Origin: Thermococcus sp. MAR1
GTDB lineage: Archaea; Methanobacteriota_B; Thermococci; Thermococcales; Thermococcaceae
Direction: 5' to 3'
Assembly (NCBI RefSeq): GCF_012027305.1
Contig: NZ_SNUF01000001.1
Location: forward strand, 868,001 to 932,000
Length of the DNA stretch: 64,000 bases
Positions 24,471 to 33,309 of this stretch are shown here, in pieces. The translations under genes were made by a program, and so were the position numbers. The notes below the pieces were generated by a model. The model was not told the DNA's origin. It searched no databases and saw only the letters and a program-made list of their open reading frames with translations. The first letter of the stretch is position 1. The number at the start of each line of letters is the position of its first letter.

Positions 24471-26447
24471 ATGATGAAGGTAGTGGCTCTGGCAGGGAAT
24501 CCCAACGTTGGAAAGACCACGATCTTCAACTCCCTCACGGGAATGAGGCAACACGTTGGAAACTGGCCCGGTGTGACCGTTGAGAAGAAGGAGGGAATCC
24601 TGGAATACAAAGGTCAGAAGTTTCTCGTGGTTGATCTCCCCGGAATATATTCCCTGACGGCTCATTCAGTTGACGAGCTCGTGGCGAGAGATTTCCTTCT
24701 CAAGGGGAGCGCCGATGTCGTTGTGAACGTCGTTGACGCCACAGCCCTCATGAGGAACCTCTTCCTGACGATGGAGATACTCGAGATGGGTCTGAAGAAC
24801 GTTATAATAGCGCTCAACAAGACAGACCTCGCCGAGAAGCGCGGCATCGAGATAAACGTCAGGAAGATGGAAGAACTCCTCGGGGTCCCCGTTGTTCCAC
24901 TTAACGCCAAGGAGGAAGTCGGCCTGGACGAGCTCAAGGACAAGATACACCGAATGGCGAACGGAGAGGTTAAGACAACTCCTATCGTCCCCACGTACGA
25001 CCCCGAGGTCGAGAGGGAGATAGGGCACATAATCGAGGCCCTCGAGCACACCAAGCTTGCCGGGGAGTACAACCTCCGCTGGCTCGCGGTGAAGCTCCTC
25101 CAGAGGGACGATGGTGTGATAAAACTCGTCCTCAGACACCTCGGGAAGGAGAAGCTCGACGAGATTATGGGGCACATAGCCGAAGTTGAGGAGCGCTATA
25201 AGAGAGCGATGGACCTGATAATAGCCAGCCAGAAGTACGAGTTCATAGACGGCCTCATGCACCGCTTCGTGAGGTACTCTCACGAGCAGGGCGAGACCTT
25301 CAGCGACCAGCTGGACAGATTCCTCACACACCCGGTTTACGGCCTCCTCGCACTTTTCGGTGTGTTCTACGTCCTGTTTAAGTTTGTCTTTGTTCTTGGA
25401 CTGCCCCTGCAGGGCCTGCTGGATGAAGCCTTTTCCGCCTTCGGCGAGTGGCTTGCCCCTCACATCGCCAACGAAACGCTTCGCGGTCTCCTCGTTGACG
25501 GTATCATAGCCGGTGTCGGCTCGGTCCTCAGTTTCTTCCCCCTGGTCTTCCTGCTGTTCCTCGCTATGTCGATCCTCGAGGACGTGGGTTACATGGCCAG
25601 AGCGGCGGTAGTGATGGAGCGCATCATGAGGAAGTTCGGCCTCCCTGGGAAGAGCTTCATCCCATTAGTTCTCGCCTTCGGCTGTAACGTTCCTGCGGTT
25701 ATGTCGACGAGGACACTAGACGAGGAGAGGGACAGAATAATAACCATGCTCGTCAACCCGCTGATACCCTGCAGTGCCAGGCTGAGCGTCATAAGCTTCC
25801 TCGCGGGGGCGTTCTTTGCCGGGAATCAGGCACTTGTCGCTGTGAGCATATACGCAACCGCCATACTGCTGGCCCTCGTTATGGCGTGGATTTTCAGCCG
25901 CTTCGTGGTTAAGGGGGAGGAGAGCCCGTTCATAATAGAGCTGCCAGAGTACCTCATACCATCATGGAAGACCGTGACACTCCACTCATGGGAGAGGAGC
26001 AAGGAGTTCGTCAAAAAGGCCGGAACGATTATCCTGCTCGGCTCGATTGCCATCTGGTACCTCAGCACGTATCCAGTCGAAATAGGAACTGGTGGGAGCT
26101 ACGCTGAGAGGCTTGGAACGTTCTTCGAGCCCTACATGCGCCTCATGGGACTCGACTGGAAGGCCGCGGTGAGCCTGCTCTTTGGAATCATCGCCAAGGA
26201 GAACGTCATCTCCACCTACGGCATAATATACGGCAGTGTCGACGAGATAGTGAACGCCATGAGCCCCCTGCAGGCGTACGTTTTGGCCCTCGTCACGACG
26301 CTGTACGTTCCGTGCATCGCCACGATAGGAGCAATAAGAGCAGAGAGCAACTGGAAATGGGCACTCTTTACTGTCGTCTACATGATAGGCCTTGCAAGCA
26401 TCGTGGGAATACTGGTCTGGAATATAGGGACCGCCCTCGGGTATTGA
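24471..26447 (+). CDS. feoB: Ferrous iron transport protein B (GTPase-permease)
   Basis: A 658-residue Fe2+ transporter. The N-terminal G domain has G1 GNPNVGKT (9-16), G2/G3 with DLPG near 55 and G4 NKTD near 120. A helical GDI-like spacer (about 165-270) follows. The membrane part has two Gate motifs, including a GCNVPAVMSTRTL-type segment near 405 and YVPCIATIGAIRAE near 610. The GTPase part drives or gates ferrous uptake. ATG at 24471 with GAGGTG in front; a second ATG follows at 24474. It overlaps nothing but sits 10 bp after feoA. Confidence 0.96.
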   Translation: MMKVVALAGNPNVGKTTIFNSLTGMRQHVGNWPGVTVEKKEGILEYKGQKFLVVDLPGIYSLTAHSVDELVARDFLLKGSADVVVNVVDATALMRNLFLTMEILEMGLKNVIIALNKTDLAEKRGIEINVRKMEELLGVPVVPLNAKEEVGLDELKDKIHRMANGEVKTTPIVPTYDPEVEREIGHIIEALEHTKLAGEYNLRWLAVKLLQRDDGVIKLVLRHLGKEKLDEIMGHIAEVEERYKRAMDLIIASQKYEFIDGLMHRFVRYSHEQGETFSDQLDRFLTHPVYGLLALFGVFYVLFKFVFVLGLPLQGLLDEAFSAFGEWLAPHIANETLRGLLVDGIIAGVGSVLSFFPLVFLLFLAMSILEDVGYMARAAVVMERIMRKFGLPGKSFIPLVLAFGCNVPAVMSTRTLDEERDRIITMLVNPLIPCSARLSVISFLAGAFFAGNQALVAVSIYATAILLALVMAWIFSRFVVKGEESPFIIELPEYLIPSWKTVTLHSWERSKEFVKKAGTIILLGSIAIWYLSTYPVEIGTGGSYAERLGTFFEPYMRLMGLDWKAAVSLLFGIIAKENVISTYGIIYGSVDEIVNAMSPLQAYVLALVTTLYVPCIATIGAIRAESNWKWALFTVVYMIGLASIVGILVWNIGTALGY

Positions 26448-26456
26448 GGTGGGGAC

Positions 26457-26711
26457 ATGCTTGAGAAGATACTCGAACTCGTAAAGGACGGGAAGAGCAT
26501 TGATGAGATAGCGGATGAGCTTTCAATTCCGCGGGAGGAAGTGGAAGGGGCCCTCAGCGTTCTGGAGAGTATGGGGTATGTGGAACGGGTGGAGCTCGGC
26601 AGCTCTGCCTGCGAAAGCTGTCCGCTGAAAAGCATCTGTCCCGGCTCATGTTTCAGGTTCAAGGGAAAGGTGTACATGGTGCCTGAATTTCGGATTGATG
26701 CACAGAAATGA
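26457..26711 (+). CDS. feoC: FeoC-like winged-helix protein with four cysteines
   Basis: An 84-residue protein. Residues 1-45 form a small winged helix (LEKILELVKDGKSIDEIADELSIPREEVEGALSVLESMGYVERV), followed by C52, C55, C61 and C65 (CxxCx5CxxxC), a probable Fe-S or iron site. It follows feoB by 9 bp. In bacteria, FeoC-type proteins tune FeoB activity or stability, and the cysteines may sense iron or oxygen. The symbol is assigned from operon position and fold; sequence similarity to bacterial FeoC is not tested. Confidence 0.75.
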   Translation: MLEKILELVKDGKSIDEIADELSIPREEVEGALSVLESMGYVERVELGSSACESCPLKSICPGSCFRFKGKVYMVPEFRIDAQK

Positions 26712-26798
26712 GCTCGTCCTTCTTCAGGTTCATCGTTGGGCATATTTAATGGCCGTAAAATATATAAGTTTTCCACCGGAACCTTAAACGGTGATACC

Positions 26799-28040
26799 AT
26801 GAAAGCTGTTATTCTTGCCGGTGGTTTTGGTACCAGGTTAAGGCCACTCTCATCGACCAGACCAAAGCCGATGGTACCGGTCCTTGGAAAGCCCAACCTC
26901 CAGTACCTTCTGGAGAGCCTGGAGAAAATCCCGGAGATCGACGAGATAATCCTGTCCGTTCACTACATGCGCGGCGAGATAAGGGAGTTCATCGACGAGA
27001 AGATGAGCGACTACCCGAAAGGCATAAGGTTCGTCAACGACCCGATGCCCCTGGAAACCGGGGGAGCCCTCAAAAACGTTGAGGACTACGTGAGCGAGGA
27101 CTTCCTCGTGATATACGGTGATGTCTTCACGAACTTTGACTTCGGAGAACTCATAGAGGCGCACAAGAGAAACGATGGTCTCATAACAGTGGCCGTCACC
27201 AAGGTCTACGACCCCGAGAAATACGGTGTCGTTGAGATGGACAAGGAAGGCAGAGTAACTCACTTCGAGGAGAAGCCGAAGAGGCCCAAGACCAACCTCG
27301 TTGATGCCGGAATATACATGGTAAACAAGAAGGTTTTGGAGGCCATACCCAAGGGCAAGGAGGTCTACTTTGAAAGGGAAGTCCTCCCGAGGTTCGTGGG
27401 GCAGGAAGCTGTGTACGCGCACAAGATACCTCGCGAGTACTACTGGATTGACCTTGGAACGCCCGACGACCTGTTCTACGCGCACCAGCTCGCCATGGAT
27501 GAGATAACCAAGCAGAACGGCTATTACACCATCGCTGAAGGCGCGGAGGTTCCTGAGGACGTCGAGATACAGGGACCGGCGTACATTGACGAGGGCGCCA
27601 AGATAGGGCACGGGGTTAAGATAAAGGCCTACACCTACATCGGGCCGAACACCGTAGTCGAGGACAAGGCCTACTTCAAGCGCGCCATCCTCATAGGCAA
27701 CGACATCGTAAAGGAGCGCTCCGAGATAAAGGACAGCATCCTCGGAGAGGGGGTCGTCGTTGGAAAGAACGTCATCCTCAAGGAGAACGCTGTAGTCGGC
27801 GACTACGCGAGGATATACGACAATCTGGTCATTTACGGTGCAAAGGTTCTCCCATGGAAGAAAGTTGAGGAGTACGAGGCCTACATCAAGATAAAGCTCG
27901 ACCCGACCAAGGTGAGGCCCGGCGTCACCCCGGACCGCTGTCCGCTGGGCCTGCCGGAGTGCATCTACACCAAGTTCAAAGCCATAGCGGGCGAGAAGCC
28001 GCCCTGCGACGAGTGCATAGAGAACCAGTGGCTCTTCTGA
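26799..28040 (+). CDS. Sugar-1-phosphate nucleotidyltransferase with left-handed beta-helix tail
   Basis: A 413-residue enzyme. An N-terminal nucleotidyltransferase domain has the activation loop AGGFGTRLRPLSSTRPKPMVPV (about 7-28). A hexapeptide left-handed helix follows (about 250-350, repeats such as GAKIGHGVKIKAYTYIG). The C-terminal 40 residues hold a cysteine cluster (DRCPLGLPECIY and PPCDECIENQW). The family includes glucose-1-P and mannose-1-P nucleotidyl/guanylyltransferases; which NDP-sugar is made is not clear. ATG at 26799 after GGTGATACC, TATA AAATATATAAG at about 26758-26768. Confidence 0.88.
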   Translation: MKAVILAGGFGTRLRPLSSTRPKPMVPVLGKPNLQYLLESLEKIPEIDEIILSVHYMRGEIREFIDEKMSDYPKGIRFVNDPMPLETGGALKNVEDYVSEDFLVIYGDVFTNFDFGELIEAHKRNDGLITVAVTKVYDPEKYGVVEMDKEGRVTHFEEKPKRPKTNLVDAGIYMVNKKVLEAIPKGKEVYFEREVLPRFVGQEAVYAHKIPREYYWIDLGTPDDLFYAHQLAMDEITKQNGYYTIAEGAEVPEDVEIQGPAYIDEGAKIGHGVKIKAYTYIGPNTVVEDKAYFKRAILIGNDIVKERSEIKDSILGEGVVVGKNVILKENAVVGDYARIYDNLVIYGAKVLPWKKVEEYEAYIKIKLDPTKVRPGVTPDRCPLGLPECIYTKFKAIAGEKPPCDECIENQWLF

Positions 28041-28065
28041 GTCCTTTTTGTTTAGTTTTTTTATT
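28041..28065 (+). terminator. Oligo-T terminator after nucleotidyltransferase gene
   Basis: The stop codon at 28038-28040 is followed by CCTTTTTG, TTTAG and TTTTTTTATTT runs, a strong archaeal oligo-T terminator. The remaining gap to dacZ (28066-28271) has two perfect hairpins and no gene. Confidence 0.55.
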
Positions 28066-28116
28066 TAGAATCGTTAGGACAAACTAGAATTCTATGTTAC
28101 TGAGGCCGCAATTTTA

Positions 28117-28133
28117 GACGTCCGAAGGACGTC
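28117..28133. repeat. Perfect inverted repeat GACGTCC-GAA-GGACGTC
   Basis: A 7-bp perfect stem with a 3-nt loop in the AT-rich gap between two convergent genes. It may be a hairpin terminator or a remnant of another element. No oligo-T tract follows it on either strand. Confidence 0.6.
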
Positions 28134-28245
28134 GAGTGAGCGGAACTCAAGTTAAACTGCAGAATGATAAGGGAATTCAGCAAAACCGATCACCGTAGTA
28201 TAATGCAACCCAAAATTTAACCCGTTAAAAGTCAAAATTTTTGAT

Positions 28246-28269
28246 GAAACTTTGCACCAGCAAAGTTTC
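28246..28269. repeat. Perfect inverted repeat at the 3' end of dacZ
   Basis: GAAACTTTGC, a 4-nt loop ACCA, then GCAAAGTTTC: a 10-bp perfect stem that begins 3 bp beyond the dacZ stop. On the minus (dacZ) strand it is followed by ATCAAAAATTTTG. It may protect or end the dacZ mRNA, or be a copy of a dispersed repeat. It occurs once in this window. Confidence 0.75.
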
Positions 28270-28271
28270 CT

Positions 28272-29075
28272 TCAGTACCTTATCCTCGGGTTATACTCCA
28301 GGAGCATGAGGCCGTTTTTGAATATCCTTATCGTGCCGCTCTCCGAGAGGGTTATCGCTATCGCCTTTGTGAGCCGGGTTATGCCTGCGGCGGCTATATG
28401 TCTGCTTCCGAGTCCAGGGGGGAGCATGAGGTCTATCACCTTTGGCTCGACTTCGAGGTACCTCCCGGCCGCGGCTATCCTGCCGTCCTCCCTGACTATA
28501 AACGCCCCATCGAGCTGGGCGAACTCCTTTATTATCTCCTTGCTGTTCCTGTCGAGGACATTTACCTTGTGGCCCTTAAATGGGTTGGGTATGAGCTGGT
28601 GAGAGTGCCTGAGAACCCGCCTCGTGTCGCCTATGACAAAGATGGTTCCAACGGGAAGGCCTTCTCTGCCCTCGATGCTCAGCTCTATCGTTATCTCAAG
28701 TAAACGCTGGAGGACGTTCTGGTTCTGGGCGAAAAATCCCCTCATCGCGGAGATGCTCTTTTTGACCGTCTTGATTCCGATGAGCTCCCGGGTGACGTAG
28801 ACGAAGGAGTCACCCTCCCGGAGTATGTCGTGCTCTAGGAGGAAGGCAGAGATGAGGTTGAGAACGTTATTGATGTCGAGGTTCTGGGGGATCGAGACTC
28901 TCTTTACTCTATCACTCTCCACATCGAAGGAAGAACTAACGATTACAACGGTGACGTCCACGTCAGGAACCCTTTCGGGCTCGATATCCTCCAGAATAAC
29001 GAGGGCCTTTCCGTCAAGGGCCTCAACGACGTCCACCGCACCCTTTATCAGAACCTCGGGAACTTTATTCTCCAT
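28272..29075 (-). CDS. dacZ: Diadenylate cyclase (c-di-AMP synthase), DacZ type
   Basis: A 267-residue protein with an N-terminal domain (1-120) and a C-terminal DAC (DisA_N) domain. The catalytic DGA is at 189-191 (LDGAFIV) and GSRH at 223-226 (GLGSRHIAAAGITRLTKA); the usual motif is G-T-R-H-R, so Ser and Ile are small variations. It makes c-di-AMP from two ATP. The ATG at 29075 follows GGTGAGAGT. It is divergent from ubiX and convergent with the nucleotidyltransferase. Confidence 0.88.
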   Translation of the reverse strand: MENKVPEVLIKGAVDVVEALDGKALVILEDIEPERVPDVDVTVVIVSSSFDVESDRVKRVSIPQNLDINNVLNLISAFLLEHDILREGDSFVYVTRELIGIKTVKKSISAMRGFFAQNQNVLQRLLEITIELSIEGREGLPVGTIFVIGDTRRVLRHSHQLIPNPFKGHKVNVLDRNSKEIIKEFAQLDGAFIVREDGRIAAAGRYLEVEPKVIDLMLPPGLGSRHIAAAGITRLTKAIAITLSESGTIRIFKNGLMLLEYNPRIRY

Positions 29076-29177
29076 ACTCTCACCAACCGTTGATAGGGTA
29101 ACTCCAGCGGGTATAAAAACCTACCGTCCTTAGAAAACGTTAAAACATAACCCGACGAAGCCTTTTTGGTGTGGAAG

Positions 29178-29711
29178 ATGAAGGTAGTCGTCGCAATCAC
29201 CGGCGCGAGCGGTTCAATCTACGGTCTTCGGCTGGTGCAGGTTCTAAAGGAGCTTGGCCATGAGGTCGTCACAATAGCCTCCAAAACGGGCCTCGCAGTT
29301 GTGAGACACGAGACAGGGACTGATTTCAAGCCCGACTACATGGAGGATGACCTCTTCGCCCCCATTGCTTCGGGCTCAAATCCCTTCGATGCAATGGTCG
29401 TAGTCCCCTGCTCAATGAAGACGTTATCAGCGATAGCCAGCGGATACGCCGACAACCTGGTAGCGAGAACGGCCGATGTGGCACTGAAAGAGCGCAGAAA
29501 ACTCATCCTAGTTATCAGAGAGACTCCTCTGAACTTGATACATCTCCAAAACATGGTAAGGGTTGCACAAGCCGGTGGGATAATCATGCCAGCTTCCCCA
29601 GGATTTTACACAAAGCCCAAAACTTTGGACGATATGGTAAACTTTATAATTGGAAAAATCTTAGACCTTCTTGGTATTGAGAACGAGATATACCCTCGAT
29701 GGAGGAGTTAA
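29178..29711 (+). CDS. ubiX: UbiX-family flavin prenyltransferase
   Basis: A 177-residue flavoprotein: [23 protein letters not shown] at the N-terminus (FMN-binding GASGS), [42 protein letters not shown] in the middle. It joins dimethylallyl phosphate to FMN to make the prenylated flavin used by UbiD decarboxylases. An in-frame TTG at 29166 precedes it, but GGTGTGGAAG supports the ATG at 29178. The next gene starts 1 bp after its stop, suggesting one transcript. A UbiD partner is not in the window. Confidence 0.92.
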   Translation: MKVVVAITGASGSIYGLRLVQVLKELGHEVVTIASKTGLAVVRHETGTDFKPDYMEDDLFAPIASGSNPFDAMVVVPCSMKTLSAIASGYADNLVARTADVALKERRKLILVIRETPLNLIHLQNMVRVAQAGGIIMPASPGFYTKPKTLDDMVNFIIGKILDLLGIENEIYPRWRS

Positions 29712-29712
29712 C

Positions 29713-30195
29713 ATGGTTCAGCTTGATGACCTTGATAGGGCTATCCTCCGCATCCTGAAGGAGGATGCAAGGTTAACGATATCAGAAATCGCTGAGAGGC
29801 TCAAGCGTCCCGAATCTACAATCCATTTCAGGATAAAAAAGCTCCAGGAGCGAAACATAATTGATAAGTACACCATAGTTCTCGGAGAAAACCTACAGCC
29901 GAAGAGCCTTGCGATAGTCTACATCCAAGCCGAGACCCCGATCATCGAAGACTTCCTTGAGAGATACATCCGTCACATAATGAAGACGCTTTCCCTACTA
30001 CCCAATGTCCTCGCCGTTGCCCGGAGTGGAAAGGACGGGGTTGTGGCACTCATCGGGGAGGACACACCCGAAAAACTCAACCGCTTCGTTGACGAGACCA
30101 TTAGGGTTCTTCCAACGCTCAAGAGAGTCGAGGTCTTCACCCTCGATGAATTCAGCAAGGGCGATGGTCTGGTGGGCTTCCTAGTGGGGGTTTGA
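29713..30195 (+). CDS. Lrp/AsnC-family transcription regulator
   Basis: A 160-residue protein: an N-terminal winged helix (VQLDDLDRAILRILKEDARLTISEIAERLKRPESTIHFRIKKLQERNIIDKY, residues 2-53) and a C-terminal RAM-like alpha/beta domain (about 60-150). The helix-turn-helix motif is complete. It follows ubiX with a 1-bp gap and is followed directly by a CYTH protein, so it may be regulated with them. GGAGG near 29702 precedes the ATG; a longer in-frame reading overlaps ubiX. Its ligand and targets are not visible. Confidence 0.88.
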   Translation: MVQLDDLDRAILRILKEDARLTISEIAERLKRPESTIHFRIKKLQERNIIDKYTIVLGENLQPKSLAIVYIQAETPIIEDFLERYIRHIMKTLSLLPNVLAVARSGKDGVVALIGEDTPEKLNRFVDETIRVLPTLKRVEVFTLDEFSKGDGLVGFLVGV

Positions 30196-30708
30196 ATGGA
30201 AGTAGAGGTCAAGTTCCGCGTTGACTTCAACTCCATCCGAGAGAAGATAGAATCCCTCGGGGCAACCTTCATCAGGGAGGAGATGCAGGAGGATGTTTAC
30301 CTCTCCGTCCCCTTACCCGAGCTCCTCCGGGTGAGGAAGATAAGCAACCTAAACCGTTCTTTTCTGACTTACAAGCGCATAGCCGACCCCGGCAGAAACG
30401 AGGAGTTTGACGAGATAGAGGTTGAGGTCTCCGATTTCGAGAAAACCCTTCAGATACTGAAGCGCCTCGGCTTTAAGGAGGATGTTTGGGTCAGAAAGAG
30501 ACGTCTGGTATATCGTCTGGGGGACGTTACCTTCGAGCTGAACGACGTCGAGGGGCTGGGGGCTTTTCTGGACATCGAAGTCATCGCAGACGACGTGGAA
30601 GAAGCGAAGCGGAAAATCTGGGAGGTAGCGAAAAGAATAGGACTGAGCAAAGACGACGTCGAGCCGAGGCTCTACCAGGAACTCATTAGGTCAGCGGGAA
30701 GGGTATAA
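30196..30708 (+). CDS. CYTH-domain protein (CyaB/thiamine-triphosphatase-like)
   Basis: A 170-residue tunnel-fold protein whose N-terminus has the ExExK motif (E2, E4, K6 in MEVEVKFRV), followed by the basic and acidic strands typical of CYTH (RVRKISNLNRSFLTYKR, EIEVEVSDFEKTL, FLDIEVIADD). CYTH enzymes act on triphosphorylated substrates (class IV adenylate cyclase, tripolyphosphatase or thiamine triphosphatase). The exact substrate is unknown. It starts one codon after the Lrp-like stop. Confidence 0.85.
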   Translation: MEVEVKFRVDFNSIREKIESLGATFIREEMQEDVYLSVPLPELLRVRKISNLNRSFLTYKRIADPGRNEEFDEIEVEVSDFEKTLQILKRLGFKEDVWVRKRRLVYRLGDVTFELNDVEGLGAFLDIEVIADDVEEAKRKIWEVAKRIGLSKDDVEPRLYQELIRSAGRV

Positions 30709-30744
30709 ATATCCCGACATCTCTATTACCTATCGGTGGACTCA

Positions 30745-31182
30745 ATGAGGGGGAAGAGTGGACAAGGCTCCATTGAGTACCTATTCATGATAGCCCTTGC
30801 ACTCCTCATGGTTCTCCTCGTCATTAAGGCTCTGTCAAGCATAACAACACCATACACTGCCATTCTAACCTTGAGTCCCGGCTCCATGGAATCGCAGGTG
30901 GAAGATGTGGGAAGTTTCAAGGTTGAAGCATGGCTCGAAGATAACAGGGACGGAACTTACAAGGTGTATTACCGCATCTGGGCTCTTAAGAGGCCTCTCA
31001 CCAAGGCTAACGTTGAACTGGTCTGTTTTGGAAACACCGAACACGTTGGGGGCCTTGGTCCGATTCAGCATTCTACTCTCCTTGAACCGGTGAACTACTG
31101 GGCAAACTACTGGACACCGGTACCACAGGACGCTTTCCCTTGTCAGGTGCAGGCAACAGTTTGGAAAAAGGGAATATGGTGA
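30745..31182 (+). CDS. Class III signal-peptide (type IV pilin-like) surface protein
   Basis: A 145-residue protein. MRGKSG is followed by QGSIEYLFMIALALLMVLLVIKAL, the class III signal peptide pattern (Q7-x-S9-x-E11, then a hydrophobic stretch) processed by the archaeal prepilin peptidase EppA. The rest (about 35-145) is a beta-rich ectodomain. It is probably a pilus or cell-surface subunit. An in-frame GTG at 30736 exists; GGTGG precedes the ATG at 30745. TATA GTATAAATA at about 30704-30712 indicates its own promoter. Confidence 0.82.
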   Translation: MRGKSGQGSIEYLFMIALALLMVLLVIKALSSITTPYTAILTLSPGSMESQVEDVGSFKVEAWLEDNRDGTYKVYYRIWALKRPLTKANVELVCFGNTEHVGGLGPIQHSTLLEPVNYWANYWTPVPQDAFPCQVQATVWKKGIW

Positions 31183-31185
31183 GGT

Positions 31186-32379
31186 TCACCTCGCCGTCGC
31201 GACTATCTTGATTATATCGTTGAACTCCATCTCGTAGTCTTCTCCAACGCGCCTGTGGGTTCTCGCGTTGACTGCGTAGAGGAAGGTCTTCCCCAGGTCG
31301 GTGTGTACCTTGTAGGCCAAATCGCGGGGCGTTGAACCCTTTGGAAGGAGGTGAACGTGGGGTAAAACGTTACCGAACCCGTCGGTGAGCTTGTGCTCGT
31401 CCTCGACTGGATAAACGGGGATTAGGTTAAGCAGCTCAAAGGTCGCCCTGTTTATGACTTCCTGAACACCAGTGGACCCAAAGCGATCGAGGACTTTCTC
31501 CTTTATCAGCTGAAGGGCCTTTTCTTGCTTGGGGCTCATCGGCTTCAGGATTTTGAAGTCACTTGAACCTGGAATATATTCTATGAAGCCTGCCTTTGCT
31601 GCCTTCCTCAGCGTTAGTTCTGCTGCTGCACTCGTTGGAACGACTATGTAACCCCTGCTCTTGCCCTTCCTTACCAGGCGCTCTATCTGGGCATCGGCCG
31701 CCGCGTCGGCCTTATTGGCCGCTATGATAATCGGCTTGTTTATCTTCCTCAGCTCGCGGACGAAGGCAAAAAGGTCCTCATCGCTCCACTTCGTCGGGTC
31801 GTTGTCGAGGCCGAGCTTGTGGATGGCCTCGAAGGCATCTTCCTCGCTCACCCCTATCCCGGTCAGCTGGTCGGCTATGGCCTGGGCGAGCTTGAGATGC
31901 TGGAGCTTTATCCTCTTCGCGAACTTCTCCCAGTTCTTCCGGAGAATGCCGTATATCCAGTAGTCTATCTCCTTCTCAAGGAACTCGATGTCCTCCACGG
32001 GGTCATGGTGCTCCACAGGATTTCCCTCGGCGTCTGTCTTTCCGGTGGCGTCAACCACGTGTATCAGAGCGGAGGCCATTCTCAGGTCGTCGAGGAACTT
32101 GTTGCCCAAGCCTCTTCCCTCATGCGCCCCTGGAACGAGACCGGCAACGTCTATCATCTTTATCGGGATAAGCGCCTTTCCGTCCCTGTACTCGTAGTTC
32201 TGGGGGTTCGGTGTGCAGCCGAGTTCTTTGCAGGGATGCTCGGCTATCGCGTAGGTGACGCCGACGTTGGCATCAATGGTGGTGAACGGATAATTGGCAA
32301 TCTGGACATCGACAAGGGTTGCCGCCGAGAAGAAAGTTGACTTTCCTACATTTGGCTTTCCAACAACACCTATCTCCAT
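31186..32379 (-). CDS. ychF: Obg-family GTPase/ATPase YchF (OLA1-like)
   Basis: A 397-residue P-loop protein: G1 GKPNVGKS (7-14), G3 DVAG, G4 NKAD (about 220), and a C-terminal TGS-like domain (about 310-397, with LPKGSTPRDLAYKVHTDLGKTFLYAVNART). YchF proteins prefer ATP in many species and bind ribosomes and the proteasome. The length matches the family. GGTGGTAGC precedes the ATG. It is convergent with the pilin-like gene and divergent from the MBL gene. Confidence 0.92.
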   Translation of the reverse strand: MEIGVVGKPNVGKSTFFSAATLVDVQIANYPFTTIDANVGVTYAIAEHPCKELGCTPNPQNYEYRDGKALIPIKMIDVAGLVPGAHEGRGLGNKFLDDLRMASALIHVVDATGKTDAEGNPVEHHDPVEDIEFLEKEIDYWIYGILRKNWEKFAKRIKLQHLKLAQAIADQLTGIGVSEEDAFEAIHKLGLDNDPTKWSDEDLFAFVRELRKINKPIIIAANKADAAADAQIERLVRKGKSRGYIVVPTSAAAELTLRKAAKAGFIEYIPGSSDFKILKPMSPKQEKALQLIKEKVLDRFGSTGVQEVINRATFELLNLIPVYPVEDEHKLTDGFGNVLPHVHLLPKGSTPRDLAYKVHTDLGKTFLYAVNARTHRRVGEDYEMEFNDIIKIVATAR

Positions 32380-32472
32380 GCTACCACCGCCCTAACTTCG
32401 CGCGAGGGTTTTAAGGGGTTTCGGCCGAAAACTATAACTCCACCTTTGCACCACTTCTTTTGGTGAAAACCC

Positions 32473-33300
32473 ATGCGAATATACGTCCTTGTCGAGGACT
32501 ATTCCGGCTACGAAAGCCCTTTTCTGGCACAGCACGGCATAAGCTTCCTGATAGAGAAGGACGGGAAGGGAGTACTCTTCGATACCGGCCAGAGCGCCGA
32601 GCCGATACTCCACAACATGAGGCTCCTCGGTCTCGATCCAAGTTCACACATCGATTACATCTTCCTGAGCCACTGTCACTACGATCACACGGGCGGGCTC
32701 TTGGGGATTCTGAAGGCCATCGGAAAGCGAGTCCCGGTCATAGCGCATCCTGAAATCTTCCGGAGGCACTTCATCACAAAACCCCACCTCAGAGACGTTG
32801 GAATGCCCTTCCGGCGGGAGGAAGTTGAAGAGCTCGCTGACCTGTACCTCACCCCAAAGCCCCTGGAAATAGTTGAGGGCATCTACTCGACGGGCGAGAT
32901 CCGCAGCCGCGAGGACTTCGAGCAAAGAGGTATAGGGGTTTATACTCTAAAGGACGGCCAAGTGGTGGAGGACAGTATTATGGACGACATGAGCGTCGTG
33001 GCTAAAACCTCCGAGGGGCTGGTTATCGTGAGCGGCTGCAGCCACGCGGGTATAGTGAGCATAGTAAAGCACGCGATACGGATGACCGGGGAGAGGAGGA
33101 TAAAAGCCGTCATAGGGGGATTTCACCTTATAGGCGAGGATAATGAGCGAATCGAAAGAACGGTTAAAGAATTTGGAGAGCTTGGAGTGGAGGAGGTTTA
33201 CACGGGGCACTGTACCGGGCTGAAGGCTGAGACGGCCTTTCTTGCGGAATACGGTGAGCGCTTCCACAAGCTCCACTCGGGAATGGTCATGGAGTTCTGA
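32473..33300 (+). CDS. Metallo-beta-lactamase fold hydrolase, RFAP-synthase-like
   Basis: A 275-residue MBL-fold protein: SHCHYDH at 66-72 (H67, H69, D71, H72 as metal ligands), a later GCSHAG near 195 and GGFHLIGED near 222. This subfamily resembles the 7,8-dihydropterin-6-methyl-4-(beta-D-ribofuranosyl)aminobenzene 5'-phosphate synthase-like group of methanopterin-type metabolism. Which chemistry it performs cannot be settled. It starts after TTTTGGTGAAAACCC and lies 9 bp before the CorA gene. Confidence 0.82.
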   Translation: MRIYVLVEDYSGYESPFLAQHGISFLIEKDGKGVLFDTGQSAEPILHNMRLLGLDPSSHIDYIFLSHCHYDHTGGLLGILKAIGKRVPVIAHPEIFRRHFITKPHLRDVGMPFRREEVEELADLYLTPKPLEIVEGIYSTGEIRSREDFEQRGIGVYTLKDGQVVEDSIMDDMSVVAKTSEGLVIVSGCSHAGIVSIVKHAIRMTGERRIKAVIGGFHLIGEDNERIERTVKEFGELGVEEVYTGHCTGLKAETAFLAEYGERFHKLHSGMVMEF

Positions 33301-33309
33301 GGTGGGAAC

